Counted from the stretch's first letter, positions 1 to 11,034 are shown. The stretch: 25,071 nucleotides of DNA from Smittium culicis (GCA_001970855.1 LSSN01002503.1:1-25071), one strand, 5' to 3'. Made by a program: numbers and translations. The notes: generated from the sequence alone by a model not told the origin.

Positions 1-373
1 ATTATATTATATTATATTATATTATATTATATTATATTATATTATATTATATTATATTATATTATATTATATTATATTATATTATATTATATTATATTAT
101 ATTATATTATATTATATTATATTATATTATATTATATTATATTATATTATATTATATTATATTATATTATATTATATTATATTATATTATATTATATTAT
201 ATTATATTATATTATATTATATTATATTATATTATATTATATTATATTATATTATATTATATTATATTATATTATATTATATTATATTATATTATATTAT
301 ATTATATTATATTATATTATATTATATTATATTATATTATATTATATTATATTATATTATATTATATTATATT
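1..373. repeat. ATTAT pentanucleotide microsatellite array
   Basis: Perfect head-to-tail ATTAT repeat, 74 full copies plus three bases, with no interruption visible. It starts at base 1, so its true length is unknown. It ends abruptly in ordinary AT-rich sequence at 374. The absence of any mutated unit over 370 bp implies recent expansion or ongoing homogenisation, or an assembly-edge artefact. No coding potential. Confidence 0.98.
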
Positions 374-3300
374 TTAATCATCTCATAATTAATTATTATT
401 TAAAAGGCAGATCCGAATATGCAAAAATACGGTATAAAGGGTTACACTATCCTTGAAATAATACCACTCGACTTCTACTAACAAAGTTATAGTAAATAAA
501 ATAATCTAAAAAATTAAAATCTTATCTTTTTATCTTTAAATAATAAGATCTATAAATCCTAGTGATATTAAACTATATAAAAAAAAAAAACCATGGTAAT
601 AATATCATATTAGACTTTGAATATATTCGTCAAAATTCCTCAATTTTATTTGATATCCTTAAAAATGAGAAAAATAAACATTAATAACTACTAATACTTA
701 GTTAAGTATTGATAATTCGATTATTAATGTTTTTTATAATTTTATTAACTGATAGAAAAGATTAATAAAAAAATTGTGGTTTAAAAATAAAGTTCAAATG
801 ATTAAAAAAAATTTTTTAATTATAGAAAACTGTTCATGAAAAATTTTCGGTAGGTAGGTCAAAATTATGGAGAATTTTAGAAGCACTATCAAAAAAATTT
901 TATTAGCAAATGGGAGAATAATAAAAGCAAAAGATTTTTTTGCGCGTGATTTGGAGAAATATTTTATAATTTAAGCTACTTCAGTTTGGTTTGGCTAATA
1001 AATGATTTATATCCCGAAAAAAAATATATATTAGTAAACCACGTTTATTAAATTTGATCTTATCTTTATGATATTTTTTATAACTAAAAAATAATTATAT
1101 TATATATATTATATAAGAAATAGTATATATTTAAAAACAAATCAATTTCCTCTCTTGCCAATTTTTTCATTATTTAATATATATAATCATTTCTTAACTA
1201 TATAAAAAATTTCCGGTGCGATTATTGTATATATAAACAAACATGTTAAATAAAAATAAAACTTAAAACTATTAAATATATTAAATTCTCTTCTTTTCTT
1301 TGTAAAAAGTAAGTTTTTTTTAAATTAAATTTTTTTTACGAATAAATATCACTCATATTACTGAATATAGGGCTTGGAAATTTTTTTAACCTACAAGATA
1401 ATATAATCCAATATAAAAATTCTTGAAATTTCCGTTCAACAGTGAAAGATGCGATAACAAATTATTTAACTTATATACATTACTATTTTTTTTTAGAAAT
1501 CTAAGAAATAAATTTCATTAATCAAAACTCTAATTGATAGAAGAAAAATTTTTTTGGCTTTTTTAGTGTTTGAAGAAAGTATACGGAAGATACAGATATT
1601 TAACCGCATTACAAAAATGAACTAGTAGGAAAATTATAACTAAATCAAAAGCTTTATAGGTCTAATTGAATATTTATCCCGATTTTTAGAGGATGATGAA
1701 AGGGTATAACAACCAATAATCTTGATATTTAATCTTAAAAAAAAATTTAAATTGGTAATTATAAATACGATGAACGATTAAAATTAAAGATTGGAAAAAA
1801 AAATTCCAATTCTTTAATTTTCACATAAAAAATAAATTTGGGTACTGACATCGGATGCATCTAGATAGGAACTAGATTATCACACCAAGTCAATATGATT
1901 AATGTAGATGTATAATAATTTTTTCTCTAACTTATAGTTTTTAGGTGCAGGATAAAGTTATGCCATGCTCATAAGAAGCTCTAGGAGTAGTTATAAAATA
2001 AGATAAAATACCAAATAATTTAATTCGAGAGGGATTGTACAAATAAATATCAAAAATAGTAACTTTAAAAAATTATAAATACAAATTTCAAATTTTCGAA
2101 TGATATGGATCTCACTGGTACAGAAAATTATTATTTTTATATAGATTTATTCAGAAAACTCTTAGCCTTTAATAATATTTTAATTATTTACATGGATAAA
2201 CTTTAGTAAAATGAAGGTAAAAATATTACCGCTAATATAAAATATTCATTATTATTTACAAAGATAATATTATATACGTGAAAATGTGTAATAAGTCAAA
2301 GGATTTTCTTTGGAATCTGAAGTTATACTTATGATTCTTCTAGAATTCTCTGAAAATCATATTTTTAAATTAAAATATAATGATCAGACATAATAACTCG
2401 AATTTTTTAATTATTATTATAATAATTTCAATCTAAATTTTAAGGGATAATTAAACACAAAAATCATTGAATTTTGAAATTAAATTTACAACAATAATAA
2501 AAAAATCCAAGCCATTAAATTTAAATTGAAATAAAAAATTATAAAAAAACATCACAAAAAGACAAAATAATAAATAAATAATATTAAAAATTCAAGGAAA
2601 AATTTAAGCAAGTGTAAAAAAGAAAATTTATCTCATTTCAATAATTAAATTAAAATTATTTTTTTAAGCTTAATATTATGTAATTATCACTTTATTATAA
2701 TAAAATAAATCTTTTTTAAACTGTTTATAGTCTTATTAAATGTAAATCAGTATATAACCAAAATCGACTTCGAATATCGACGTGAGCCCTATATTCAGAA
2801 TCGCATAAGAGCCAATGAATTCGGCCACAGAGCTGATCTTATAAATATAAATCCTAAAAATTAAACTCTAAAATTATAATAATAATTCAAAAAGAAAATA
2901 TTAGAGATTATGAACGTAAAAAATTAAAAATATTATTCAATGATTAGATTTAAATTTTTGATTAAATTTAAATTTATTTTGTTGGGAAAGTAATTATACT
3001 TCCAATCGATATTATAAAATAATTTTATAACAGTTATTGACTTATTCTTAACCGAATTAATTAATTTATTAAGGAATCTATCGGAAAATTAGAGTAGAAA
3101 TTAGTATATTTAAATATAGAAAAGTATGTAGACATGATGATCTGGAGAAACTTAGTGAATAACAATAATAATATTTATGTACTCTGCAAATATGAATTGG
3201 AAATAATTGGTGCCATGGGTACTCCAGGTGAAATCAAATATAATATTGTTAAAAAATTTATTTATGAAAGCTATTTAGATTTAGTATAATGTTATAAATA

Positions 3301-4172
3301 AAATTTAAATCGGTTTAGGTTTAATAGTTATATAGGAAAGCATATATAATATATAATAATCGGTTACACATGTTAGTAGATTATTATTTATTCGTAATTA
3401 AAATAAGGTTGAGAAATCTTTTAGATGATTAAATATATGTATTTATAACTCCATTTTTCGCAATTACGGATTTTATCCATAGTAAATAAAGATTGGAATT
3501 AAATTTATGAAATAAAAAAATATGATGAAATAGTTTAAAGATAATATATAAAGTTTTAGATATGAATTGGATAAGTACATAACAGTTAATATATGAATTG
3601 TTCCAAGTTATGAAATAATATAAGTCAGAAGAAAAAAAGGCGAGTTGAAAATATTAAAAAAAAGAGAAATTTTTTATAGGAAGTGAATTTAATTCAATTG
3701 ATAGTAGATATTATATTAAATTCGATGAAAACCTTAAAGGTCAATATTGAGAAAAAAAATTTCATCAAAAAATAAATTAACGACCAAGATTAAACATATG
3801 CACATTTTTTATTTTTACGAGAAATTAATTATATAAAAATCGAAATGTATCAAACATAAAAAAATTTTTTTTGGAAAATTCTACCCAACTTGTCTCAGTC
3901 TCTCTATAAATTCCATGATAATAGGTATCTAATTAAGGGGGATTATTATTCACTAATAGTTTCATTAATTTAATGAAGCATTGCAAAAATGATCTTTTTT
4001 AAGGAGAATTTCTAATAAAGTTTGAAAGTTAATATATTAAATAAAATAATAATAGAAAAATTCTATAAAATAGAAAATTTTCATACTTTACATCGGCTCT
4101 GTAGGGTTTTCTTTTTTGATATAAATTAGCCATAGGGGTTTTTATATACTTAGCTCAATCTAAAGTCAAAAT
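374..4172. other. AT-rich intergenic stretch without a supported gene
   Basis: About 3.8 kb of strongly AT-rich sequence with long A and T runs. I see no open frame longer than about 60 codons, no recognisable domain, no tRNA and no obvious repeat shared with the rest of the window. Two short richer islands are mentioned under findings (about 2762-2862 and 3134-3289) because they read like protein for 35-50 codons, but neither has a recognisable homolog. The stretch may be old transposon or gene debris. Confidence 0.6.
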
Positions 4173-4511
4173 TTAGATGAATAAAAATGAACTAAAGGAA
4201 TTTTGCTGTTGAAAACACGTATTTATTGATCGTAGTATCGCATTCTAGGTATAAAGCCGATGAGATAGGTTTTAAATCCTGCTCACCGAGCTTGTCAACT
4301 AAACTATTCTAGATTGACGATGGCTAAAGATTGATAGTCAGCAGGATCAGCATGAAAGCTTTTTCTCTAATGTATGGAACTGAAATTTCCAACTGTACCG
4401 CTTTTCAATGTCTGCAATCCAAGTGAATATGCTCTTCATTTTTAAAAGTATTCATTATTTAGATTGAGAGTTCGTATTATTAATTTCATAATTTCTGCGC
4501 GCATTTGCCAT

Positions 4512-4673
4512 ATACCGTGATTTCCGGTATGCATTGATTCTTATTTTTAATATACTGTATTGGTCCAATAATAATTGGACTTGCATTACCCCTGGAATTT
4601 GGTTTCAGAACCAAATTCCATTTTTTATATCATATAAATAAGCTTAACTTTACACTTTATGGAAGTTAAGCTT
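4512..4673. repeat. cluster of four short hairpins, two nearly palindromic
   Basis: Four stem-loops lie in 162 bp. H1 is 4512-4530 (6-bp stem, 7-nt loop). H2 is 4563-4580 (7-bp perfect stem, 4-nt loop). H3 is 4593-4620, a perfect 12-bp stem (TGGAATTTGGTT) closed by a TCAG tetraloop. H4 is 4640-4673, a perfect 11-bp stem (AAGCTTAACTT) with a 12-nt loop. H2 to H4 are separated by only 12 and 19 bases. No open frame spans them. Function is unknown: they could be a small mobile hairpin element, a structured RNA or a replication or transcription signal. The stems are read directly from the sequence; any role is a guess. Confidence 0.75.
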
Positions 4674-6258
4674 TTCAATCTTTTCTTCTTTCCAATTCCC
4701 ACATTTTTATTATTTTATAATATTATTTAAAATTAATTTAACTTGATCCCTTACATATACATAGCAAAAAAAATTTCGATTCAAGGTTATTGGCCTTCAA
4801 TACATCCAGTTAGATTGGTTTCCATCGTTTAATTTTCTTATACACCGTGATATCATTGATTTTTCTTTTTTCAGTCTCTATTTTTAGAGTTTTTTTGGTT
4901 GATCCAGGCTAAAAAATTTTATTGAACAGCCTGAGAAATATAATTTTTCCAGCAAATAATATGAATCTTCTATTCTGAATGAGACTATTTATTAGATATA
5001 AAATGTATGTAATGGAGTTGTTCAATTTTAAGGTATGCTGTTTTTCGTGCTATTCAATATTTAGAGATTATTTGAGAAATACTCTGCTCAGTAATCAGAT
5101 GATTCATTTTTATAGATTTTATATCATTTATTTCTATCCTGGTAGCATCATCTTCAAATTTTTGTAGCGAGTAGCAGTAAACTACAGAAATTTCAATCAT
5201 TTCGCGCCTATATGTGGAAATTGGGATTATATTCTCCTTGATAAAATGATGTTTAAAAAAATCGGTATATCTCTATGATTAAAAAAAATTGCAATTAAAC
5301 AGCTGAATTTGCAGGAATTAAACTGTATATTTGATTTATATTTCTCTTCCCATAAATTATGCACTAAAAAGATTTAAATTTTATAATTGTAATTTCAAGG
5401 TCATCTTAGATGAATGTATCTTCAGGAAATAAAGTCCCTGCTAATTTTTCTCCTGTATCGAGTACTATATAAAAAAATTTTTTAGATTCCATTCAATAGT
5501 CTGATAAGCTTTACTAACGAGATACTAGATAAACGATTTATTATACTCACATTAAAGGAAACCTCTAATAATTAAAATTTTTTTATTAAAATTCGATTTC
5601 AAAGGTAATTATCTTTTAAACTGATACTGATAAATTTATAATTAGAGTGGTTATAATAGCCAGCATCAATAGGACCCAAAAATAAACCCGAGGATTAAAT
5701 CCTATCCACATATAATATACGAAATAATACTGAAACATAGTCATTAATTCATAAGTTATATTTAGAATAATTAATTAGCGAAAGTGAAAACAACTCCATC
5801 GATATTTCATATCAAACTTATTTTGTATAAAATAGTAGAATCTGTGGAATATTTTAAACCAGTTCTGTACACTAAAATAGTAAAATTTAGTAGTTAAAAT
5901 ACATCTATTGCAGATTTTATATGGAAATAAAATTAGTTTTAGCTTCATTTCAAAGATTTTAATATAGGTTAATTGGTTATTAAATACTAAACTGAGATTT
6001 TTTGTAAATAAAAGCAAGAATAGAAAATAAAATGCTAAGAAGAATAGTATATATTGAAAAAAAGTACAGGAGCAGTGAAGAACAGCATGAAGAAACCCTG
6101 TTCTTGATCACAAGACATAAATTTTTAATTTATATCTAGATGCTAAAAAAAATTTTTATTAATGAATTTTAGCTATAGCTTTTGCTTTTAATGTCATTTC
6201 TAGATTTTTTTCAAATTTAGATGCTTTTTTAGAGAATGATTTTATAAAAAAATAGTTT
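4674..6258. other. AT-rich intergenic stretch; one weak candidate exon
   Basis: No gene is supported. Short open frames at 4979-5167 (+) and 5775-6017 (-) have the Phe/Ile/Tyr/Lys composition expected of translated AT-rich DNA and no recognisable motif. On the minus strand, 5744-5616 encodes a 42-residue hydrophobic peptide with a segment resembling a membrane-protein tail; it is described under findings and is too weak to call a gene. Confidence 0.5.
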
Positions 6259-6535
6259 AGCATTTAAAGAATAAAATTTTTTACAAAAAAACCCTATAAA
6301 TTCATCTCCACCACCATAAAAGCTTTAGAAATGCTGTGAATCGATCCAAGGAAGCTGGTGATTCACTAATACTTTCAACAATATGGAATAAATTAGCACA
6401 GAGGCTATTCAAAAATTTTGTTGTTGCCAGTTCAATAATTTGGTGGGCACTACAAGCACGGAACTAGTTTTTTTTTAGACTTCCCCAGATATAAGAGTTT
6501 GCCAACCTGGTCCATTTGAGTTGGGTCAGAAGAAA
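6259..6535 (-). repeat. dispersed repeat, copy 1 (probable LINE 3' end)
   Basis: This segment matches 18678-18948 in the same orientation over about 275 bp. Shared landmarks include CTGGTGATTCACTAATACTT, GGTGGGCACTACAAGCACG and CCATTTGAG. It lies immediately downstream, on the minus strand, of the decayed LINE reading frame that ends near 6557. It is therefore most simply the C-terminal tail and 3' untranslated region of that LINE, with the second copy a 5'-truncated insertion. The similarity is seen directly; the LINE-tail assignment is inference from adjacency. Confidence 0.75.
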
Positions 6536-6556
6536 AAATTTTTAGTTTAAAAAAAA

Positions 6557-8440
6557 TCCCTAAATATTATCTAAGCGTATGGTTTGCCACCTTCCACACA
6601 CTAAAAATAAATGTTTAATAGTTTCTGGAACGGCTTTAGTACAAAATGTCAAGAAAGTTATGTATTTTTTATTTACGAATTTTGAATTTGCAAGTATTTG
6701 CACTTTCCAAAATTGGCCTGCTCTGATTATCCCAATTTCCTGTAATCCTACTCTCTGTTCTGAAAGAATGGTTTGAAAATTGAAATAATTACATATATTC
6801 ATTATCCTACAGTCGCTTCTTCATTTATGAATTATCACTCTAATATTAATCGTTTTTCTATCACTAGCTTATTTAGTACATTTGTCATGTTTTTTGCACT
6901 TTAATATTTTTTTAACCACTTATTAGTGTCTGATACCCAAGTACTCATTCTTGATCTGTGCTTAAATTTAATTAGTTCAGAAATCCACGTTTTTCATTTT
7001 TGAATTTTACTTTGTGCGCTCTCGATCCTCGCTTGTTGTTAAAAATATTGATTTAACATCCAACTGGTGCGAAACCTTTCCATAGCCGCAGATTATCCCA
7101 CTCTAGCTACAATTCTTATTGCTTTATCGATTTCTATTTGTATTGGTTTAACTCTTTGTTCGCTCATTCCAGAAGTTTCTCCGCCATTACAGCCAATAAG
7201 CAACAGCACAGAATTTATAAATTTTATTTTTAACGCTGTGGGTATATCAGTTCTTTTTAAAAAACTGTAGCTACCAAAAGTAGCTTTTTCGGGATTTTTT
7301 TTAATTTTTTTAATTTCAGATAGTACATTCCAATTATTGTTGTAAATGTATCCAAGGTATTCGTATTTTTGCAAAATTTCCATTTCATGATTTTTAGCGA
7401 TAAATTTTGAAATATTATTTGGTTTATTTTTAAAATACCACATTTTGAATTATTGATTTTCATTTCCCACTTATTTGAGCAGTCTAAAGTTTATCAATCG
7501 AGCCTTAAAGCTGTTCAACAGAGTCAAAAATCGCTATAGAATCATCTGCAAATAGTAGGCCTGGGATTCTTTTTCCTAATGATGCCAAAAAACACCTTGA
7601 TACCATCAAATATATCGTTTATATAAAAGTTAAATAAAACGTCGATGATTGGCAGCCTTGACGCACAATGCAGTTGTAGTCAAATTTTTCAGAAATTTCA
7701 TTTCCAATTTTTACTGTTAGCGTTGGTGACCTGTACATTCCTAAAATTCAATTTAAAAAATTTTCCGCCAATACCGATGCTTTTAAGATTATATACTAGC
7801 GCCATATGTGGTACTATATCATAAGCTTTGAGAAATCTATAAATCCTATCTATGTTTCTAAATTTTGAGTTTTGCATCTTTTGAAAATTATATATAGCAC
7901 TGTAGCTTTTGCAACACACTCTTCCCATGATTGAAACCCAGCCTGCTCAGTTTTTATTATACTATATTTTCTGCTGATTTTTCCTAATACGTTGGCTAAT
8001 ATTTTAGCCAAATTTTAATAAGAGTAGGAATAGGTGATATTCCTCTGTAATTGTTTGTAACTTTCAAATTGCCTTTTTTGGGTATAGGCGTCACAATACT
8101 CGTTTCCATAGTTTTATGGAATTTCACCATTTTCCCACATAATTATTAAAATCATAAATAAAAATTTCGAGAATTTTGACTCTGGGATTATTTCATTAGA
8201 AATTATTTTGTATATTTTATTTGGTTTTCGATCGATTCCAGGTGCTTTGTTGTCAGGTATTGATTTGACAGCTGTCAAAATTTCGTCCCAAGAAATGCAT
8301 TCATCACACTCTGGAAATAAATCAATTCCATTATCAATGAAGCTTTCACAATTTTCAGAGGACTTAAAATTGATACATTTATCTTCAGCTAAATTTTTGA
8401 AAATATACTTTTAAGAGGAGAATTATTAATTTTTGTCATA
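6557..8440 (-). pseudogene. decayed non-LTR (LINE-type) retrotransposon, reverse transcriptase ORF
   Basis: The minus strand carries, in order, the landmarks of a LINE ORF2 broken by frameshifts and stops. NKAPGID (about 8262-8208) is the classic LINE RT motif. EQAGF lies around 7940. FSKAYDIVPHMAL (about 7850-7790) carries the first catalytic Asp region. LLFADDSIAIF (about 7563-7525) is the RT active site, with the FADD core intact. Then come KYEYLGYIYNNNW and Q..IDKAIRIVARVG (7400-7093), the connection region. KTWISELIKF..STWVSDTNKWL lies near 6990-6900. A terminal zinc-knuckle-like zf-RVT remnant (C..AVPETIKHLFLVCGRW) spans about 6660-6575. The N-terminal endonuclease is not visible upstream of 8440, where another element begins, so the copy is 5'-truncated or interrupted. 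It lacks an intact frame and must be inactive. Family assignment is from motif order; the exact clade is unknown. Confidence 0.9.
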
Positions 8441-8480
8441 TTATTGGATAAAAGTTTACCGAAGATTACAAAGAAATAAA

Positions 8481-8545
8481 ATTAGAGTGAATAAAATGAG
8501 CTAAAAAAAATTTATTTATTATATAATAAAATGTAAACGCTAGTT
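8481..8545 (+). repeat. inverted terminal repeat of DIRS-like element, left copy
   Basis: The sequence around AGAGTGAATAAAAT at 8485-8498 is repeated in reverse complement at 12293-12306. Looser similarity extends inward for another 35-40 bases, to about 12250. In the minus-strand orientation of the element this copy lies past the 3' end of the recombinase frame. Confidence 0.65.
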
Positions 8546-8599
8546 TTTAATTTATCACCATTAGGGAAAGTTAAAATGGGAGCATTGGGTGGGATTTTA

Positions 8600-8672
8600 A
8601 TTTCTCCTATCCTCGTATAATATAAATTAATATAGCTCTTTAGAGCTCGATTAATTTTAACATTATAATTCA
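8600..8672 (+). repeat. direct terminal repeat of DIRS-like element, left copy
   Basis: It matches 12369-12437 in direct orientation, sharing CCTCGTATAATATAA and GATTAATTTTAA blocks. It contains the small palindrome AGCTCTTTAGAGCT (8635-8648), which is altered in the other copy. With the inverted pair it gives a mixed direct/inverted terminal architecture. Confidence 0.65.
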
Positions 8673-8690
8673 GAGAGGAGACGTAATAAG

Positions 8691-8958
8691 TTAATCCAAA
8701 TTTAAAATTGACCAAGTCAAGTTATTCGAAGAATTTCTTGTGAGACGATAGTGTGTATCAAAGATGGTAAAGCTCGAAAAAAATGAATGTGAAACTATAT
8801 CTTCAGTCGATACCCCGGAGTTTGAGGCTAAGGTAGCACCTATAGCTCTTTCTTTAGGTATTGGTGCTTCAGGGTCGCTGCGTATTAAATCAGATAACGA
8901 ATGGATGTATCTATTAATACTTTCCACATATAGTGGCTTGGAGGTATCTTTGACATAA
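8691..8958 (-). pseudogene. tyrosine recombinase C-terminal domain remnant (DIRS-like)
   Basis: The readable minus-strand frame covers the end of a tyrosine recombinase. It contains PIPKERAIGATLASNSGVS, then DIVSHSFFSSFTIFDTHYRL. This resembles the C-terminal catalytic box of DIRS-type recombinases, in which a helix with His and Ser is followed by the nucleophilic Tyr; the Tyr of FDTHYRL is the best candidate. The N-terminal part and the first catalytic Arg are not recognisable upstream. The enzyme would integrate a circular cDNA without making target-site duplications, but this copy is a fragment and cannot function. Assignment rests on motif resemblance and on its place 3' of an RT remnant. 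Confidence 0.75.
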
Positions 8959-9462
8959 TTCTAAGTATGAACTGACCAATTGCTATTTTTAGTGTTGAGA
9001 ATTGGGAAGGGATTGAATTCCATCTTTTCCTTGTAGAATATTTACGTATTTACTAGAAATAGTATTAAATCCACATGGGGGTTGATCTTGAATAGCTTTT
9101 CAATAAGGCGGCCACATCTTTTTCTTATGGAGTTACAGTTACTAGTTCTAATACCACATTTTTGATCCAGCTAGGTTGGTATTCAATCCTATGGATGTCG
9201 CAGGCGTGGAGAGAGCCTGTTACTGGTACTATCCAGAAAAGCCTTGAGGAAATTTGCTTAACAGTGAGGGAAGATTTTTGAAACCATTCTCGAATCAATT
9301 TTATAAATAGTGATATATTCATCGCAGGGCTAATCAATGATTTAATATAATTATCATATAATGCCTATATAAATTCGAAAAACATTGGATGAGCGGCTAT
9401 CTCGGCTGAGCTATCTGAAAGTTGAAGGGGAGCCGGTTTGTCGACTTTTATTGAGCCTACTT

Positions 9463-9960
9463 TCAATTATCTACTGTGTATATTTTCACAAGATTTTTTA
9501 TTATTTGAGGCGCGAAAATGGGAGTAGATATTTTCACAAGATTGTTTATTATTTGAGGCGTGAAAATGGGAGTGGATATCTCGTTTGATATCCTCCAGTC
9601 TAGAAAGCACTGATGACTAGAATTGTACCTGTGTCTACGAGGGAAACGTTGTTCGTTGGAAACAATAAAGTCAATTGCGTAATTTCCGAGACCTTGCATT
9701 TCGAGGAAACGCCGCTGAATTTACAGGTGATCAAGCTCCAGTGCTTGTATTCAGAGAGCAGCAACTTTCAATCTTTTGGGTCCGTTACTATAGATTTTAA
9801 TTGAAGAAAAATTGGCTGTAAAATTGATAGCAGCATCAGTTCTGAGAGCCAAATCACGGATTTATGTATTAGAGTCACTAGTGCCATTGTGACTGGCTTG
9901 CAGCGAACCTTCTAAACTACCATGGCTATCAGATTACATGGTGAACAGCATTACGGATTG
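9463..9960 (-). pseudogene. decayed middle region of DIRS-like pol (probable RNase H end)
   Basis: The minus strand between the RT and recombinase remnants reads as coding-derived, mid-GC sequence with several stops. A frame from 9699 to 9463 carries an Arg-rich RFPRRHR segment followed by DWRISNEI, a phrase that fits the linker after RNase H in DIRS/gypsy-like polyproteins. No catalytic DED triad can be picked out with certainty. The frame includes a 16-residue tandem duplication (see the 48-bp repeat). The domain name is inferred from position rather than from a clear motif. Confidence 0.5.
9483..9578. repeat. 48-bp tandem duplication inside the DIRS-like element
   Basis: Two adjacent 48-bp units, 9483-9530 and 9531-9578, differ at only three positions. 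48 is a multiple of three, so on the minus strand the duplication repeats 16 residues in frame (ISTPIF.PQII.NLVK). It could be a polymerase-slippage event in the living element or after its death. Confidence 0.95.
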
Positions 9961-10478
9961 TCAAAACTTTCCGCTTGTGAGTCAGAGCACTCTGAAAAAA
10001 CGATTTTCTGTATGTGAACAAGCTGTAAATTTGATTGAGCTTCCTGTTCCGGAATGATGAAAAGAATTTGGCGTCGCGGATTCCATACTGTAAGTTTAGT
10101 TCAGAGATGTCTTCTGCGATAGAGAATATTCAGTTTGTGCTGACAGTCTGCAAGGGGCATCCTCTGTGCTTGTACACATGGCATATATTTAACTTAATCG
10201 AGATTGTTAGTCTTAGGACAATGAGATCATATTTATTCTGTTAATTCCAACAGTTCCGTGGAAAAACTTTCCGAAAATTCTTGACATAGGAGAGTGAGAT
10301 TTTGTTGTACGAGTAAACCAAAACTGATCCGAACACCGAAATATTGAACAATCTGCTGGAATCGCATCAAAAATCCCAGATCTTGGTGTAAAGAGCCTTA
10401 TGGGGACATTTCCCTTGTGTTGATATCTATTCCTATGAGTGTGATATGGTTAATAATCGTATTTGATGACTATCGGAA

Positions 10479-11034
10479 TTGGCCTTGAATACAATAATCG
10501 AGAGCTTGAAGTGGATTAAACTCGCGTTTGATTTGCACACGAAATTGGATTCCTCCATTATCATGAAGGTCGTCAAATATGTCGAGGCTCTAATTATTTT
10601 CGACCTGGACCATTCTAGAACTGAGGGGAGTATCTTCGTGAAAATCTACGAGCACAGAGATAGCTTGGATTTTAGAATTCGCTACCGGAAGAAGCAGCAG
10701 TTCCAATAAAATTGGTGGCGATTTCTGAAATATTTATAGATCAAAATGTTAATTAAAGCATTCAGAGGTATATAAGTCAGAAAACTTCTCTGACGGACTA
10801 TTCTGAGTTTGAATCCAGTTTATCTAACTTGGATTTTTGTTCTTTCACGTGATGATTTAGATTCCGAAGGCAGAGAACGGGTCGAATACCTCCAGTATTC
10901 TTCGGTTTCGTGAATATTTGAATGTAAAATCCTGACCCCTTTGGCTGAATCTCATCGATTTCTCTCTTGTATATCAAGAAACCAACTTCTTTCATCAGAA
11001 CCTTGCTAGCTTCCGATCTCGACCTCCTTTTCTA
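10479..11034 (-). pseudogene. DIRS-like reverse transcriptase remnant
   Basis: Two stretches of one RT domain are readable on the minus strand. The first (about 10995-10798) includes IDEIQPKGSGFY, IFTKPKNTGGIRPVL and LRNLNHHVK, the fingers motif shared by DIRS and gypsy RTs. The second (about 10709-10479) includes LSLCSRIFTKILPSVLEW and SKIIRASTYL, the palm region leading to the active site. Where a Y-x-D-D box is expected the frame reads YLTT, explained by a one-base deletion at the first Asp codon with a nearby compensating insertion. Stops separate the two parts. The absence of LTRs and the downstream recombinase favour DIRS over Ty3/gypsy. Confidence 0.8.

Noticed and set aside
4270..4300. 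T-loop-like GGTTTTAAATCC string suggesting a tRNA
   Set aside because: The stem pairs only three bases and no D-arm, anticodon arm or acceptor stem can be formed around it.
4890..4912. GGTTGATCCAGG resembling the start of 18S rRNA
   Set aside because: Only about 12 bases match and the following sequence is AT-rich with no further rRNA similarity.
4979..5167. 62-codon plus-strand open frame
   Set aside because: Phe/Tyr/Ile-rich composition typical of translated AT-rich DNA, with no motif, no splice context and no homolog recognised.
6579..6776. Plus-strand open frame opposite the LINE C-terminus
   Set aside because: The minus strand carries the zf-RVT-like motif in the same place, so the plus-strand frame is a shadow.
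7067..7270. Plus-strand open frame with a hydrophobic segment
   Set aside because: The minus strand here reads as the LINE RT connection region; the apparent membrane segment is its complement.
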